Part shown: positions 27,603 to 38,600 of the stretch, piece by piece
How positions within the stretch are numbered: the first letter of the stretch is position 1
Layout of the letters: the number at the start of each line of letters is the position of its first letter
Origin: SZUA-430 sp965227535
GTDB taxonomy: Bacteria; Pseudomonadota; Alphaproteobacteria; Micropepsales; Micropepsaceae
DNA: 64,000 nucleotides
NCBI GenBank assembly: GCA_965227535.1
Contig: OZ245761.1
Span: 1,178,001-1,242,000 of the forward strand
Direction of reading: 5' to 3'
Translations under genes and position numbers: made by a program
Notes under the pieces: model-generated
Databases searched by the model: none
What the model saw: only the letters and a program-made list of their open reading frames with translations
What the model was told of the DNA's origin: nothing

Positions 27603-30600
27603 CTACTCGGCTGCCTCCACTCCCAATGTTGGCAACGGAGCGCGAGCCTGAGTTGATCGGGCGTGTTCAACATCGAACATGCAGTAGGTGCGGCGCTCCG
27701 TGTGAACGCTCCGCGGAGCTTGGCTCCCGCCCAAAGACTCGACACCGTGGTCGGTCAGCGTTTTGAATAAATCAGCCAAGCACTCCGACCGCTTGCGGGC
27801 AAAGCTTGACGCGAAGCACCGCCAGAACGTCCAGCCCGCTCGCTCCAGCACGCGTTGGCGCTGCATGTCATCGTGCCAACGCTCCGGCCCGTGGTACTTG
27901 TCGCCGTCGCATTCAATCGCCAGGCGAGCATCATTGTTGCCTTCGACGATCAGATCGATCCGGTACTGCCCGACGCGCACTTGAGGCGTAACGTGATACC
28001 CGTGCTGCGCAAGTTCGTCATACACAGCCCGCTCGAATGGCGACTCGCAAAGCTTCCTCAAATCCTCCACGCGTTGCTCATCCTGATTGAAGGGCGACGC
28101 AAAATGGGAAATGAGGCTGCGCCGGTATACGTCCTTCGGACTAAGGTCTTCGAGATCGACGGAGCGCACGAGATACATGCGATCCTTCGCCCGCGATGCC
28201 GCCACGTTGAACCTCTGGGCGAAGGTATCGCGAGACAGCACCGCTGACTCCCCCTGCGACGTGCACACCATCGACAGGAACATGATGTCGCGCTCTTTGC
28301 CCTGAAACGTACGCGCATCGCCGCATGTAATCGAATGCTTCTGAATGACCTCGGGTCCGAGTTCGTCGGCAAGCATTTCCCAGATCTTCAAGGCCTGCTT
28401 GTCGGCCAATAGCGACACCACACCAATCGATCGCTTTGACATCTTGGGATCGCCGACGATCGTCTTGATCTCGTCGACGATGAACCTGGCCTCCGGAAGG
28501 TTGATGTCGACATGGCGATGCCCATCGCTGACCATGACGTCGACAAGCGGCGGATCCAATCGCTCGGATGCGCGCGGAATCCGAAGCGGCCGGATTTCGT
28601 GCTGATAGAATTCTCGTTTTGAGTACTCGATGATGGGGGCAACGCACCTGAAGTGTTCCTTCAGCATCACCGTGTTCGCGGCAAACACGACCTTGAACAA
28701 ATCGTACATCGACCTGTCGGGTGACATCAGCGGCCTGTAGGTGTCCACTTGGCTGCCCAAGAACCGCGCCATCAGGTTGCGTATCTTTTCTTCCTCGAGT
28801 CCGACACCCTCGGGCGAAACCTGTTTGTCATCGCCCACAATCAATACCTTCTTGGCCCGCAGCAGCGAGGGGAGCGCGGTCAGATCGGATTGGGATGCCT
28901 CGTCAATGATCACGAGGTCAAAACAGCCGAACTCCGGCGGCAACGACTCCGACACACGGTAATGCGGCATGATCCAGCAAGGGACCGCTGGGTTCGCCTT
29001 CGCGGCGGCATTTCGCGCGTCCTGCCGAAAGCGGCTGGCGCGCTTGCCGGTGCCTTTGCCAATTCTCTGGATCGCAGCGAGATACGCCTGCAACGCGGCA
29101 CGGACGCTTGGCACGGCCTTTTCAGCCAGCTTGAGCCACGTTCGTTTCACAACGACGTCGCGATAGGCGCGCGACAGATCGGCTTCGACGTCGCGCCGCT
29201 GCGTGGTAAGACCCTTGAACTCCTCCCGCCGGTCAACCGCTTCCAGGTGCGTCGCCAATCTCCGCAGGCGCCACGCCTTCCGCCAATTGTCCGGAAGGAA
29301 GCTGTCGATGGCGCCGGAAAGCGGGCTCCGCAACGCGGCGGCATATTGGGGGGCACCTGAATCGGCGACGACCGAACAGACTTCGCGCACGCAATCCAGC
29401 TGCGAAATCAGGCCGTTGACGCGCGAAAGCTCGTTGGTGAGCGCGATCCACTCCGACTGCAGGTCCTGCGTTGCTGCGTTGGGGTTGCCCAACGTCCCCG
29501 TTAGACAGCGCTTGATCGCGTCGATTACGCGACCGCTCCGTCCCTCCAGCACGTCCAGCAACCGTTGTCGTTCGCCCCACGCGATACCAAGCCGAATTTT
29601 GGTAAGGTTCTGGCGAAGCGCGCTCTCGAACTCGTCCCAACGCGTCGTGTCCCCGACAATGGCAGCCACGTCGGCCCAGGTAGGGAACACATGTTGAGCG
29701 GCCGCTGCGATCTGATTCTCCAGCTGAACGCTCGCTTTGACTTTTGAGTAGATATCGTAGGCCTTCGCGGCGCTGATCCCCGAAGCCGGGCCGGAACCTT
29801 CAACAATCTCTATATCCAACTCAACGGCAATCGCGTTCCAGCGCAGCCCCAGCTCTCGAAGCTCCCTTTGCAGCGAAAGGTATGCCTCGACGTGCGTCCA
29901 GTCCTCGCGCGTCGCGGGACGCTCGGTCAGCACACGGATCATGTCGAGCAAGCGCTTCTGCTCAGATTTGCCGAAGCTCCCAATCATGCTGAAGGGACCC
30001 TTGCCTTCAATCATCCTGCTAATGGCGTTCATGATGTCGTCGTTGGAGTCGAGATCATTCGGTGCCGTGACCGGCCGCCTGATGAACTCCTTGCGGCGCG
30101 CGACCGCTCTCTCAAGCTCGACGCCAAGTGTCTCCAGTATAGCGAGCATCTCATCCGACCGCTTCAGGCGAGCACGCATCTCGTGCGTCCATGCGCGGCA
30201 GGCATTGTCGATTTCACCGCGCAACGCTCGTGCCGCGGAAAGTGCGTGGACAAGACGCTCCGCTTCGGTCAGCGTCTCAATCGCGGCATCTCGAAACGCG
30301 TGGATTTCTCCGCCGTCAATTTGCGCCCTGAGATTTTCGAACTGCGACAGTTGCTGATGCAGCGTCAGCATCGCCGCCAACGCGGGGAATTCCACCACCT
30401 GAGGCAGCGACGCTCTCAGGTAATCGATGTCGGGACCGAGCTCCCTTCGCGCTTGCCGAAGGCGGATGATGTCCTCATCCGAGACGAGGGGTACAAATCG
30501 GTTCTCGATGCCAAGCGCATCGGGAAGCCACTCGTATTGCCCTTCGCCACTCGCAACCTCCTCGGCCGCAGCCTCAGGTTGAATCTCTTCGCCGTCCAAT

Positions 30601-32243
30601 GCCAGCTTAGAAAGGTTTTGTGTCGCCCACTTCGCAATCTCCCGATCAATGCGTGCGAGTGTGCCGTGCAACCCGTCGATCGACTCATCAAGGTAGCGAA
30701 TATCTCGCGCGTATGTCCTGGGATCTATTGTTTGAACCTCGGACGCGATCTTCTGGATCGCGTGTTCAAACTGCTTCATTCCCTCCTGCTCGCTGCTGAG
30801 GAGCGAGACGGCAAGTGACCGAATCTGTTCCGGAATCTGGCCCTGCAAAACTGCGAGCGCCGGATCCTTCATCGAGGTGACGAGGACGCGCTGACCTTGG
30901 GCCAGGTAGTGACAGATGACGTTCGCAATCGTGTGTGTTTTCCCGGTCCCTGGGGGCCCTTGGACAACAACGCCGTCAGCCACGTCGAGCAACTGGACGA
31001 TGCGCACTTGCTCGTCGTTGTAGGGCTTGGGGAAATACAGATCGCGCACGCTTTCTGACGCGCCCCGAGAACTCGACCCAGGAGGATGAGCCGCAGAAAC
31101 ACCTCGATAGATCGGCAGCGCCACGCTCTCGTTCTTGTTCGAAGGGTCGCGCACAACGGCGCGAATAGCCTTGGGCAAATCTTCGCTATCGACCGTTTCG
31201 GAGGCCTGTGCCTTTAGCTTTTCGAGATCCTGGATGAAGAGATTGTTGCTTCGCGGGCGAGCAAAAAGAACCCAAGTATCCGTGATCCTCAGTTTTGAAT
31301 CCGCCTTCGGCAGGGCTCGATCTGCGGCGTCGGTCTCCGTCGGCCAGTATATGCCGTTGGGATCAAGAGCAGCGGCTGCTGCACGCAAAACGGCTTCGTA
31401 CGTTCCCCTGTCGAATGGTGAGAACGATGTGTTGTCGCGCGCGTAAAACTCTTTCGCGGTGGCCTCGAGGCGCGCCACACCGGGATTGTCCACGGAAGCG
31501 AACCAATCGATCTGGAGTTGCACATCGACATCTCGCGGTCAGACTTCGATGGCGGCCGTCGCAGGATCAATGGAAATGTCGGCGAGTTGGCCTAGGATTG
31601 GGTACGTGAGTGTCGCGCCTTGCGCACTCCAAACCGCAACGCCGATGCCCCAAACAAACTCAAGCTGGGTTTCAACGATTCCGCCTTCGAGCTTCTGTTT
31701 CAATGTGAAAAGCTCGGAGTAGATGCTGATGGTCCGCCGGCGCGACCGTTCCTCCTTCGCCCAGGGCGTCCATTCGGCTGCCAGATACGCCTCGTACGCA
31801 GCAAGCACGTGCGCCGCATTGTCGTACAGATCGAGCTGCACCGTTTGCTCTGGATCGACTGCCGGCAGCTGCTGCTTCTGCTTCGATGCTGGCACCTTTG
31901 AGGAACGGTGGGTACCCGCCGCAATCAGCGATTCACCGACGATGGACGACAATAATTCGGGCTCATCGGTCGGGCTGGCTGCTATGCGCAGCCACGGCTT
32001 CAAAATGTCGTCGACCACCTCGGGTGGCTTGCGCTCGTGAAGCCGCTCGACGACCAGCCAAGTCTCATCGCCGCTCTGAGGATTGCCAACGTTGAACCGA
32101 AAGCCGGGAAGATGTTGGGTTGCATGCTCATACACAACAGTTTGCCCGTGCTGAGTGACGTGAGAAGCCACCTTGCCGCGCATGCGGGCCGCCTGTTGAG
32201 TAAACTCAATGAGCGACACAAGTCGTTCTTGCTCAATGCCCAC
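27603..32243 (-). pseudogene. SF1 (UPF1-like) helicase with C-terminal Vsr/DUF559-type nuclease, split by an in-frame TGA
   Basis: One reading frame of 1546 sense codons is interrupted at codon 235 by TGA (31539-31541). The two halves stay in phase and read IEV-stop-PRDVDVQ, where relatives as I recall them have an Arg, so a single CGA-to-TGA change explains it. The downstream half could restart at GTG 31523. Motifs: Walker A GPPGTGKT (about residues 429-436), Walker B LVIIDEASQSD, the late SF1 motif VAASRAKDRMYLV, and a C-terminal nuclease with AIECDGDKYHG. Such proteins are common in defence islands. The gene is either inactive, read through, or makes two polypeptides. Confidence 0.75.
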
Positions 32244-32569
32244 AATTGGCGCCCTTTGGTGGAGAGCGGAAAGCGTATCTGATTCGCCGGACGCTATTAT
32301 TCCACTACTTCCACCAGTTCTGGCGTGATGCTGTTCTCAACTGAGGACCCGATTTCTTCCGTGGGTTGCATATCGTCGACGTGTCCGAAGCCATTTCTGT
32401 GGATGAAGAATATTCCACGAATCGTGGACCCGGGGAACGGCTCTTAGATCGCACGAGTCTCCGACGCGCTGCCGATTGGCCCGATCGCGCGTGTAGTCGG
32501 CGCTGGTCAATTATGCGGTACGACTGCTTCGATCAGCCGACCAGGACGAGACGCCGAAATTCGGAGTAA
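32244..32569. other. Intergenic region between the helicase gene and the AbiEii-type toxin
   Basis: About 325 bp with no gene I can support. One small plus-strand frame (32366-32569) lacks a ribosome site and known motifs. The region must contain the promoter of the broken helicase gene. Confidence 0.5.
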
Positions 32570-33592
32570 CTATTTGGAGGGGCGAGGCGCATTCGCCCGG
32601 TTTTGGATTTGGAGACAGGCTTCGAGAACTGCGCTGAAAGGTTCGGCGTCGTCGAGAAGTACGCCGTCAGAAGCCATAGCTTCATAGTCAGTCTCGAGCG
32701 CTTGACGAGCCTTGCCTGCCGGTACGAGCTTCAGCGAGCCGTTGACGGCCGCGTGATAGTCAATCCGAGCGCCTAACGAGTCGTTTTCGGCAAAGAATAG
32801 TGCCTTGTGCCGCGCGACGGCGTTCGCGAGATCCCGGTCAGCCAGAGCCGGCGCAACAAAACCAGCGCGGTCAAGGCGCGTAAGATCGTGCCAATGGCGA
32901 GCGAAGCGCTCTCCACGAAATTTTCCTCGAAGGCAATATACATGGATGGCAGTCGCCTTTTCCCAAAACGTACGCTCGGCATTCATGACGCGTACGGATG
33001 CCCGAGGGAATGTGAGTTGGGGAAGATATTCAGCAGCATCACACACGATGCTTCTGGCATTGAAGGGCTCGCCCGTAGATCTCGCGCCGAACTCGATCAG
33101 AACTTCTGGACTGACGTACCCAGAGCCTTGGGTTAAAGCGTTGTATCTTATGTGAATTTTTTCACCCTCTGCTCGGCCTTCGGCAGAGATTCCGCTTCGA
33201 GTTAATTGCGTGCGGATGATCGGCAGAATTTTGTTTGCGACAAAAATGGGCAGTCGCTCTTTGATTTGCCTTGTCCACCTTTGCTCCTGACTAGCGTTGG
33301 CTGGGAGCGCCTCATTTGCTTCGCCCACGATATCGGGCGCAAGGGCACGAATATCGTAGGTCACATCGATGTCTTCAGAAAAACGTCGGATAGCCTTGTA
33401 TGCTTTGGATAAGGATGTGCCACCTTTGAATACGAGTTTGTCGGCAAACTCGGATTTGAAAAGGGTTGAAAGGGCCCACACGACCCAAATGTCTTTTTCG
33501 AGGAGATGTTCGGGTCGACCCGAGGCAGTAGCGGCAACGCCGAGTGCCTCGAGTCGATCCTTTTGTGAGAGAGTCAGAAAAGCTTCAGCCAT
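32570..33592 (-). CDS. AbiEii/MenT-type nucleotidyltransferase toxin
   Basis: Toxin of the type-IV-like AbiE toxin-antitoxin class: a DNA polymerase beta-fold nucleotidyltransferase. In this 340-residue protein the catalytic signature is intact: KLVFKGGTSLSKAY (Gly-Ser motif) then RFSEDIDVTYD (Asp-x-Asp). Related enzymes attach nucleotides to tRNA ends and stop translation. It overlaps the upstream antitoxin gene by 8 bp (33585-33592), the usual translational coupling. AbiE systems abort phage infection or stabilise mobile elements, both plausible in this island. Confidence 0.88.
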   Translation of the reverse strand: MAEAFLTLSQKDRLEALGVAATASGRPEHLLEKDIWVVWALSTLFKSEFADKLVFKGGTSLSKAYKAIRRFSEDIDVTYDIRALAPDIVGEANEALPANASQEQRWTRQIKERLPIFVANKILPIIRTQLTRSGISAEGRAEGEKIHIRYNALTQGSGYVSPEVLIEFGARSTGEPFNARSIVCDAAEYLPQLTFPRASVRVMNAERTFWEKATAIHVYCLRGKFRGERFARHWHDLTRLDRAGFVAPALADRDLANAVARHKALFFAENDSLGARIDYHAAVNGSLKLVPAGKARQALETDYEAMASDGVLLDDAEPFSAVLEACLQIQNRANAPRPSK

Positions 33593-34184
33593 TTGGAAGA
33601 AGCGCGACGCTCATACTTTTTGCTAGCCATTCCGGGAGCGCTGCTCGAGTTGCGACTAGCTCCGCTATCTCTCCCGCTGGAAGCCTTTGCTTTAATGCGG
33701 CGAGCGCCGAACGTACATGGGTTGGTCCCAACCATGCGAGCGCTCGTACTGCCTCACCTGCTCGGCGGCCTTTCTTTACAAGCTGCCATCGCGGCACATG
33801 TTTCAACTCGACGATTTGCGCGCCCAGTTTCAGCCGGCAGCTTGCACCGGACGTGAGGTAAACTGTACGCGTGGGAACTTGTGTCGTGAGGCCAAGTGTG
33901 TTCGCGGCTGCGGCGCCATGGGGGACGACCACTTCGCCACGAGCATTGGCGAGACCTTCGACCAACTTTTCGGTGGCGGGCGCTCGAATCCCAAAGCGAG
34001 TTTCGACAGGTCGAACGTAGACCCCTCGCCCCACTCTCATGAGTTGGCCTCGCCGAACAAGGCGCGAAAACGCTTGATCGAGTGAAGCGCGACTTCCGAG
34101 GTGCAATAACTCCTTGGCGCCTAGAGGTGTCCCCTCCTCCAAGTGCGCGGCTTTCTGCAAAATCTGTTGAGTCAAGGTCTGCAT
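33585..34184 (-). CDS. AbiEi-type antitoxin/transcriptional regulator (DUF6088)
   Basis: A 199-residue antitoxin that represses its own operon. The N-terminal winged helix is recognisable (LGAKELLHLGSRASLDQAF, SRLVRRGQLMRVGRGVYVRP); the C-terminal domain contains the VYLTSGASCRLKLG and LKHVPRWQL segments of the DUF6088 family. The ATG at 34182-34184 is chosen because CGGAGAAA precedes it by about 6 nt. A perfect inverted repeat lies 13 bp further upstream, overlapping the likely promoter. Confidence 0.85.
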   Translation of the reverse strand: MQTLTQQILQKAAHLEEGTPLGAKELLHLGSRASLDQAFSRLVRRGQLMRVGRGVYVRPVETRFGIRAPATEKLVEGLANARGEVVVPHGAAAANTLGLTTQVPTRTVYLTSGASCRLKLGAQIVELKHVPRWQLVKKGRRAGEAVRALAWLGPTHVRSALAALKQRLPAGEIAELVATRAALPEWLAKSMSVALLPNG

Positions 34185-34196
34185 GGCTTTTCTCCG

Positions 34197-34224
34197 TGTC
34201 AGAAATATAGTATACTTTCTGACA
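34197..34224. promoter_or_regulatory. Operator of the AbiE operon
   Basis: Perfect 9-bp inverted repeat TGTCAGAAA (34197-34205) and TTTCTGACA (34216-34224), separated by tatagtatac, which itself holds a -10-like TATACT on the minus strand. The centre is about 26 bp upstream of the antitoxin start. AbiEi antitoxins are known to bind inverted repeats at their own promoter. Confidence 0.8.
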
Positions 34225-34389
34225 GTTTTCAAGAAGTTTCTTATTATACATGTAAATTCAATAGGTTACCTTGGGAACAAAGAGTCCACCTCGCTCGGCG
34301 AGGCCCATTGGCCGACCCCAGTTCCGGAATTTTCCGGCTGCGATCGCTTCCTCACTCGATACCCACGTTCGGGAGAAATAGGGCCCAGC

Positions 34390-35070
34390 ATGATGAAGAC
34401 CAGCATCAAGAAAACTGAGGAACCGCCCCCGAATTCCGATCTCGACGCGTGGCGCCACCTCACGGCCGCGGGCGGCCTTCACCGCCTTCGGCATGAAGAC
34501 ATCGTTGCCGCCATCCAACATATCGGCCCGAAGGGCGACCAAAAACTCCTCAACACACTGATGGGGCACATCTCCGACCAGATCCTACGAATCCTACGCC
34601 GCAGCGTGAGCACGAAACACAAGAACGAGGGGAACGACATCATCGAGCGTGCCCATGGGCAACTGATTGTCGCCGTACTCAAGCCGATGTCGGCCGATGG
34701 CCAAGGCCTGCGGATCGCATTCAACGCCCGCGTACGCTTTCGCGCGGATGACGCAATCGTCGCGGAAATCCGGGAGGCCGAACGCTATACGAGCTACGAA
34801 ACGGACGCGGACGGCGGAATGGTCGAGCCGCCAGCTGATGCGCCGTCCGACTACGCCGAACAAGTCAGCTACGTCGAACATCTTCTCAGCAAGATTCCTG
34901 ATCCCAGGAAATGTCTAGCGTTTCGCCTGCATATGGACGGGTGCCCGATCGCCCCCGGCAAGGGAAAGGAATCCATCGCACGAACACTGGGGGTCAGCGC
35001 CAAAACGGCAGGAGAGTGGATCGCCGAGGTCCAGGCTCTCCTCAAGAACCTAGGAGTTACCAATGGCTGA
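34390..35070 (+). CDS. Sigma-factor-like protein (ECF type)
   Basis: A 226-residue protein with sigma region 2-like helices at about residues 45-110 (LMGHISDQILRILRRSV) and a C-terminal region 4-like HTH (IPDPRKCLAFRLHMDG, ESIARTLGVSAKTAGEWIAE). The start ATG 34390 (MMKTSIKK) is preferred to an open frame reaching 34183, which runs through the AbiE promoter. Its stop overlaps the next gene by 8 bp. It likely controls the plus-strand genes that follow. Alternatively it is a diverged DNA-binding protein that no longer binds core polymerase. Confidence 0.6.
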   Translation: MMKTSIKKTEEPPPNSDLDAWRHLTAAGGLHRLRHEDIVAAIQHIGPKGDQKLLNTLMGHISDQILRILRRSVSTKHKNEGNDIIERAHGQLIVAVLKPMSADGQGLRIAFNARVRFRADDAIVAEIREAERYTSYETDADGGMVEPPADAPSDYAEQVSYVEHLLSKIPDPRKCLAFRLHMDGCPIAPGKGKESIARTLGVSAKTAGEWIAEVQALLKNLGVTNG

Positions 35071-35692
35071 ACGAGAGACGACGATGGACCGCGACGCTGT
35101 GTTGTTCGCTTTTCATCAGGAGTGCGAGCGCCCGACGGCGTTGCAGATAATCGAATGGACCGAGCGCTATCCGCAATTCGCGGACGACATCCGCGCGCAT
35201 GCAGCAGTTCGCCTCGACAGGAATCCTGGTTCGGAACGAATCGATTTGGAGCCGGATGCAACCATGCTGGCGCGAGGACGCAGCCGCGCTCTCAATGCAA
35301 TCTACCACGCTAGGCGTGAAGCCGATGCGCAGAGCGTTGAGGCTGATCATGCCGCCGCACAACCAACGTGGCAGCAGATGCTAGATGCGAAGGGCGTTAC
35401 CGTGCCGCAGCTTGCGAGGCAGATCAGTATCGACCGAATGGTCTTGGCCGAATTGGCCGCTGGCCGCATGCGACAACCAATCGGCCAGCGATTGGCGGAA
35501 GCACTAGTCAATGCCCTCGACGTAACAATCGCAACGCTAAATGCAGCGGTCGCGCGGCTCATCGCGGCGCCACGGTTGGGACATGCGAAGGCTGACCGAA
35601 CGCCGACGATTCATACGCGATCCTACGAAGAAATCATTCGCGCAAGTTCCATGCCGGATGAGCGGCAGCGCTACTGGTTGGGAGACAATTGA
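35063..35692 (+). CDS. HTH (XRE-like) protein, partner of the sigma-like and ImmA/IrrE genes
   Basis: A 209-residue protein. The N-terminal 60 residues (VLFAFHQECERPTALQIIEW) are helical and of unknown family. The central part holds an XRE-like helix-turn-helix (WQQMLDAKGVTVPQLARQIS to AELAAGRMRQPIG). XRE repressors commonly pair with ImmA/IrrE proteases that cleave them, and the next gene encodes such a protease domain. It overlaps the sigma-like gene by 8 bp and ends 1 bp before the next start. An anti-sigma role for the N-terminal part is possible but speculative. Confidence 0.55.
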   Translation: MAERETTMDRDAVLFAFHQECERPTALQIIEWTERYPQFADDIRAHAAVRLDRNPGSERIDLEPDATMLARGRSRALNAIYHARREADAQSVEADHAAAQPTWQQMLDAKGVTVPQLARQISIDRMVLAELAAGRMRQPIGQRLAEALVNALDVTIATLNAAVARLIAAPRLGHAKADRTPTIHTRSYEEIIRASSMPDERQRYWLGDN

Positions 35693-35693
35693 A

Positions 35694-38600
35694 GTGGATG
35701 CCTGGAGCGATATCCGGCTCAAGGCGCGCGATTGTCATCGGCGCGCGCTGCTCGAAAGCAAAGGCAACCGCAAGGCTGAGGCTATTGTCGCTGCCGCTCT
35801 CAAGCTAGAGGATCTCGAGCTTGAACGTTACGAGCCGGGCACGATCGTAGGCGAGGGCGTACACGGCTTTCTCGATCGCGCATCGATGATGGTCTACGTG
35901 GCGCGCGGTCAATCCGCGGAAGACGAAGCCTTGATCATCGCGCATGAGATGGGACATTTCAAACTGCATCACGATGGTCGAAGCGAGGTTACCACGATCG
36001 CAGTTGGGCTGAGTGGCGATCCCATTGATTCAGGCGCGGGCCGTGTCGAGGGATATTCGTCGCGAGAGCGTAAGGAGACCCAGGCCGACATATTTGCGGG
36101 TGAGTTCCTTTGTCCGTCCGATTGGCTGCGAGAGGAGCTGACGACACATCGCCGTCGCCCGACCGAAATTGCTGAGGACCTCGGATTGCCAGCCACGCTC
36201 GTCATGAACCAAGCAGTACGAGCCCTTTTGCTGCCGGCCATTCATCCGCCCCCGGACACGTCGAGCGCGCCGGCATACCAATTGGATGAAAGCCAGCTTG
36301 AGGCCGCCGCGTGGGATGACGGGCCACTTCTGGTCGATGCCGGACCGGGAACAGGAAAGACCCGCACTCTGGTGCATCGCATTCAACGCCTCTTGGAAAA
36401 AGGTGTCTCGCCGGCCTCTATCGTCGCATTGACATTTTCGAATAAGGCGGCCGAGGAAATGCGCGAGCGCCTATCAGCATCCAATGCGGATACCGCCACC
36501 GAAATGTGGGTGGGCACTTTTCACGCGTTCGGTCTCGAGCTCATTTCGAAATACCATGAGCACGTGGGCCGATCAGCCGCGTTTCGCGTCCTCGATCAGG
36601 CCGGTTCGTTGGCCGTGCTCGAAGAGAATCTGACGCAGCTGCCGTTGCGGCACTTCCAGAATCTGTATGAGCCCGCCTACGAACTGGTGCACGTGCTTCG
36701 CGCCATCTCGCGATGCAAGGACGAATTCATAACGCCCGCAGCGTATCGCGCGGAGGCTGAGGCCGCTCACTCGGCAGCCGTCAGCGATGACCAGCGGCAG
36801 GTCGCAGAGAAGGCGCTCGAGGTCGCCGCTGTCTATGAGATCTATGAGGGTGCCCTTCAGAAGGCCGACGCCGTGGATTTCGGCGATCTTGTGCTGCACG
36901 CCGCTCATATCCTCGAGCAGTATCCGGATATCCGGGCGACATATCAAAGGCGATTTGAGCACGTCCTCGTTGATGAGTATCAAGACGTCAATCTCGCGAG
37001 CGCGCGACTCCTGCGCACACTTTCCCCTCCTCGCGGCGACGTGTGGGTGGTGGCCGACGAGCGGCAATCCATCTATCGTTTCAGAGGGGCCGAGCCCTCC
37101 AATGTGCACCGCTTCGAAAGCGAGTTTTCAGGCCAGCGAAGATCCCTGAAAACGAACTATCGCTCGGGCGCCCCGGTCGTGCGTGCGTTTCAAGCATTTG
37201 CGGCGAGCATGCAGGCGTCAGCTGGCGGATCGTGGTCAGCGAAGCGAGGGGAAATCGGTGGGGTCGCTCACGTCGTCGCGCAATCGATCGCAGCAGAGGC
37301 TGCCGCCATCCACACCCACATTGAGAATCTGCGCGCCAAGGGAATCCCTTATCGCGATCAAGCGATCCTCGCTCGGAGCCACCTAACGCTTGAGCGCATA
37401 ACCGGCGTTCTTGAACGGCGCGGCGTGCCCCTTCTCTACCTTGGCGACGTGTTCGAGCGGCGGGAGATCCGAGACCTTCTTTCTCTCCTTTCAATCGATG
37501 TCGAGCCGGGCGGAATCGGATTGGTACGCGTGGCACAGCTCCCCGAGTATAACGCGAGCCTGCAGGATGCGCTGATTCTGATAAAGTGGGTCAAAGAGAA
37601 GCGTGTCTCGACCTTAAAAGCGCTGCGCCAGACGGCTGAAATCGAGGGATTGAGCGAACAAGGGCGCGCCGGGCTCGCGCTGCTAGGTACGCATCTTGAA
37701 AGTGTCGGTCCTGCAACCACGCCCTGGACGCTCCTTACGACTTGGCTCTTTGAACAGAGCAACTACTTGGTCCCGCTCTTGCTCGCGGACGACGCCAAGG
37801 CGCAGCAAAAGCGCATTGCCATTTATCAACTCCTCAAAGTGTGTGGAGAAATGGCTGCGAGCGGTCATTCGACCCGCAAGCGTTTCCTTGCGCGTGTGAG
37901 GCGGATCGAGGCTCTGAACGACGAGCGTATGTACCGCGCCATTGCATCCGAAGCGTCTGACATGGATGCGGTACGGGTCCTTACCATCCACGGAAGCAAA
38001 GGCCTGGAGTTCAGGGCGGTTCACCTTCCCGCGCTCGCAACCCGTTACATGCCCGCCAGTCGTCAGGCCGTCCATTGTCCGCCCCCGCCCACCCTGGCGC
38101 ACCTTGCCATACAAACTGAGGATCACGGCGCCGAAGAGGAATGTCTGTTTTTCGTCGGCCTATCACGAGCGCGAGATTTTCTCCTCCTGAGCAGGGCTGA
38201 ATATTACACCACGCGAAAATCCGGTCCCTCGAAGTTCCTATCCGCGCTGCCGTCTTTGGCTCCTGTGGAACAACACGATGCTGGTGCCGTTGCAGGCCCA
38301 AACGCCGTACAGCCGCTGGATCCGCCCGCACAGCGCCAGCACTACGATGAACGGGAAATTAGCCTCTATATTCAATGTCCGGCTCGGTACCGATACGAGG
38401 CCCTGTACGGGTTGAAAGGTGCGACGGACGACGCCCCCTATGTTCGCTTTCATCGGTGCGTCTATCGAGCGATCGGATGGATGGAATCGCAACGCGCCAC
38501 CGGGCAGCCCGTACGTCTGGTCGACGCGCAGGCGCAGCTCGCGCGCGAATGGGAGATTGCGGGGCCGGTCGGTCACGGATTTGAGGGTTACTATCGGGCG

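Noticed and set aside
27603..31523. Treating the 1306-residue frame as a complete helicase gene
   Set aside because: The adjacent frame ending at 31539 continues it in the same phase across a single TGA, and the family's N-terminal region is in that upstream part.
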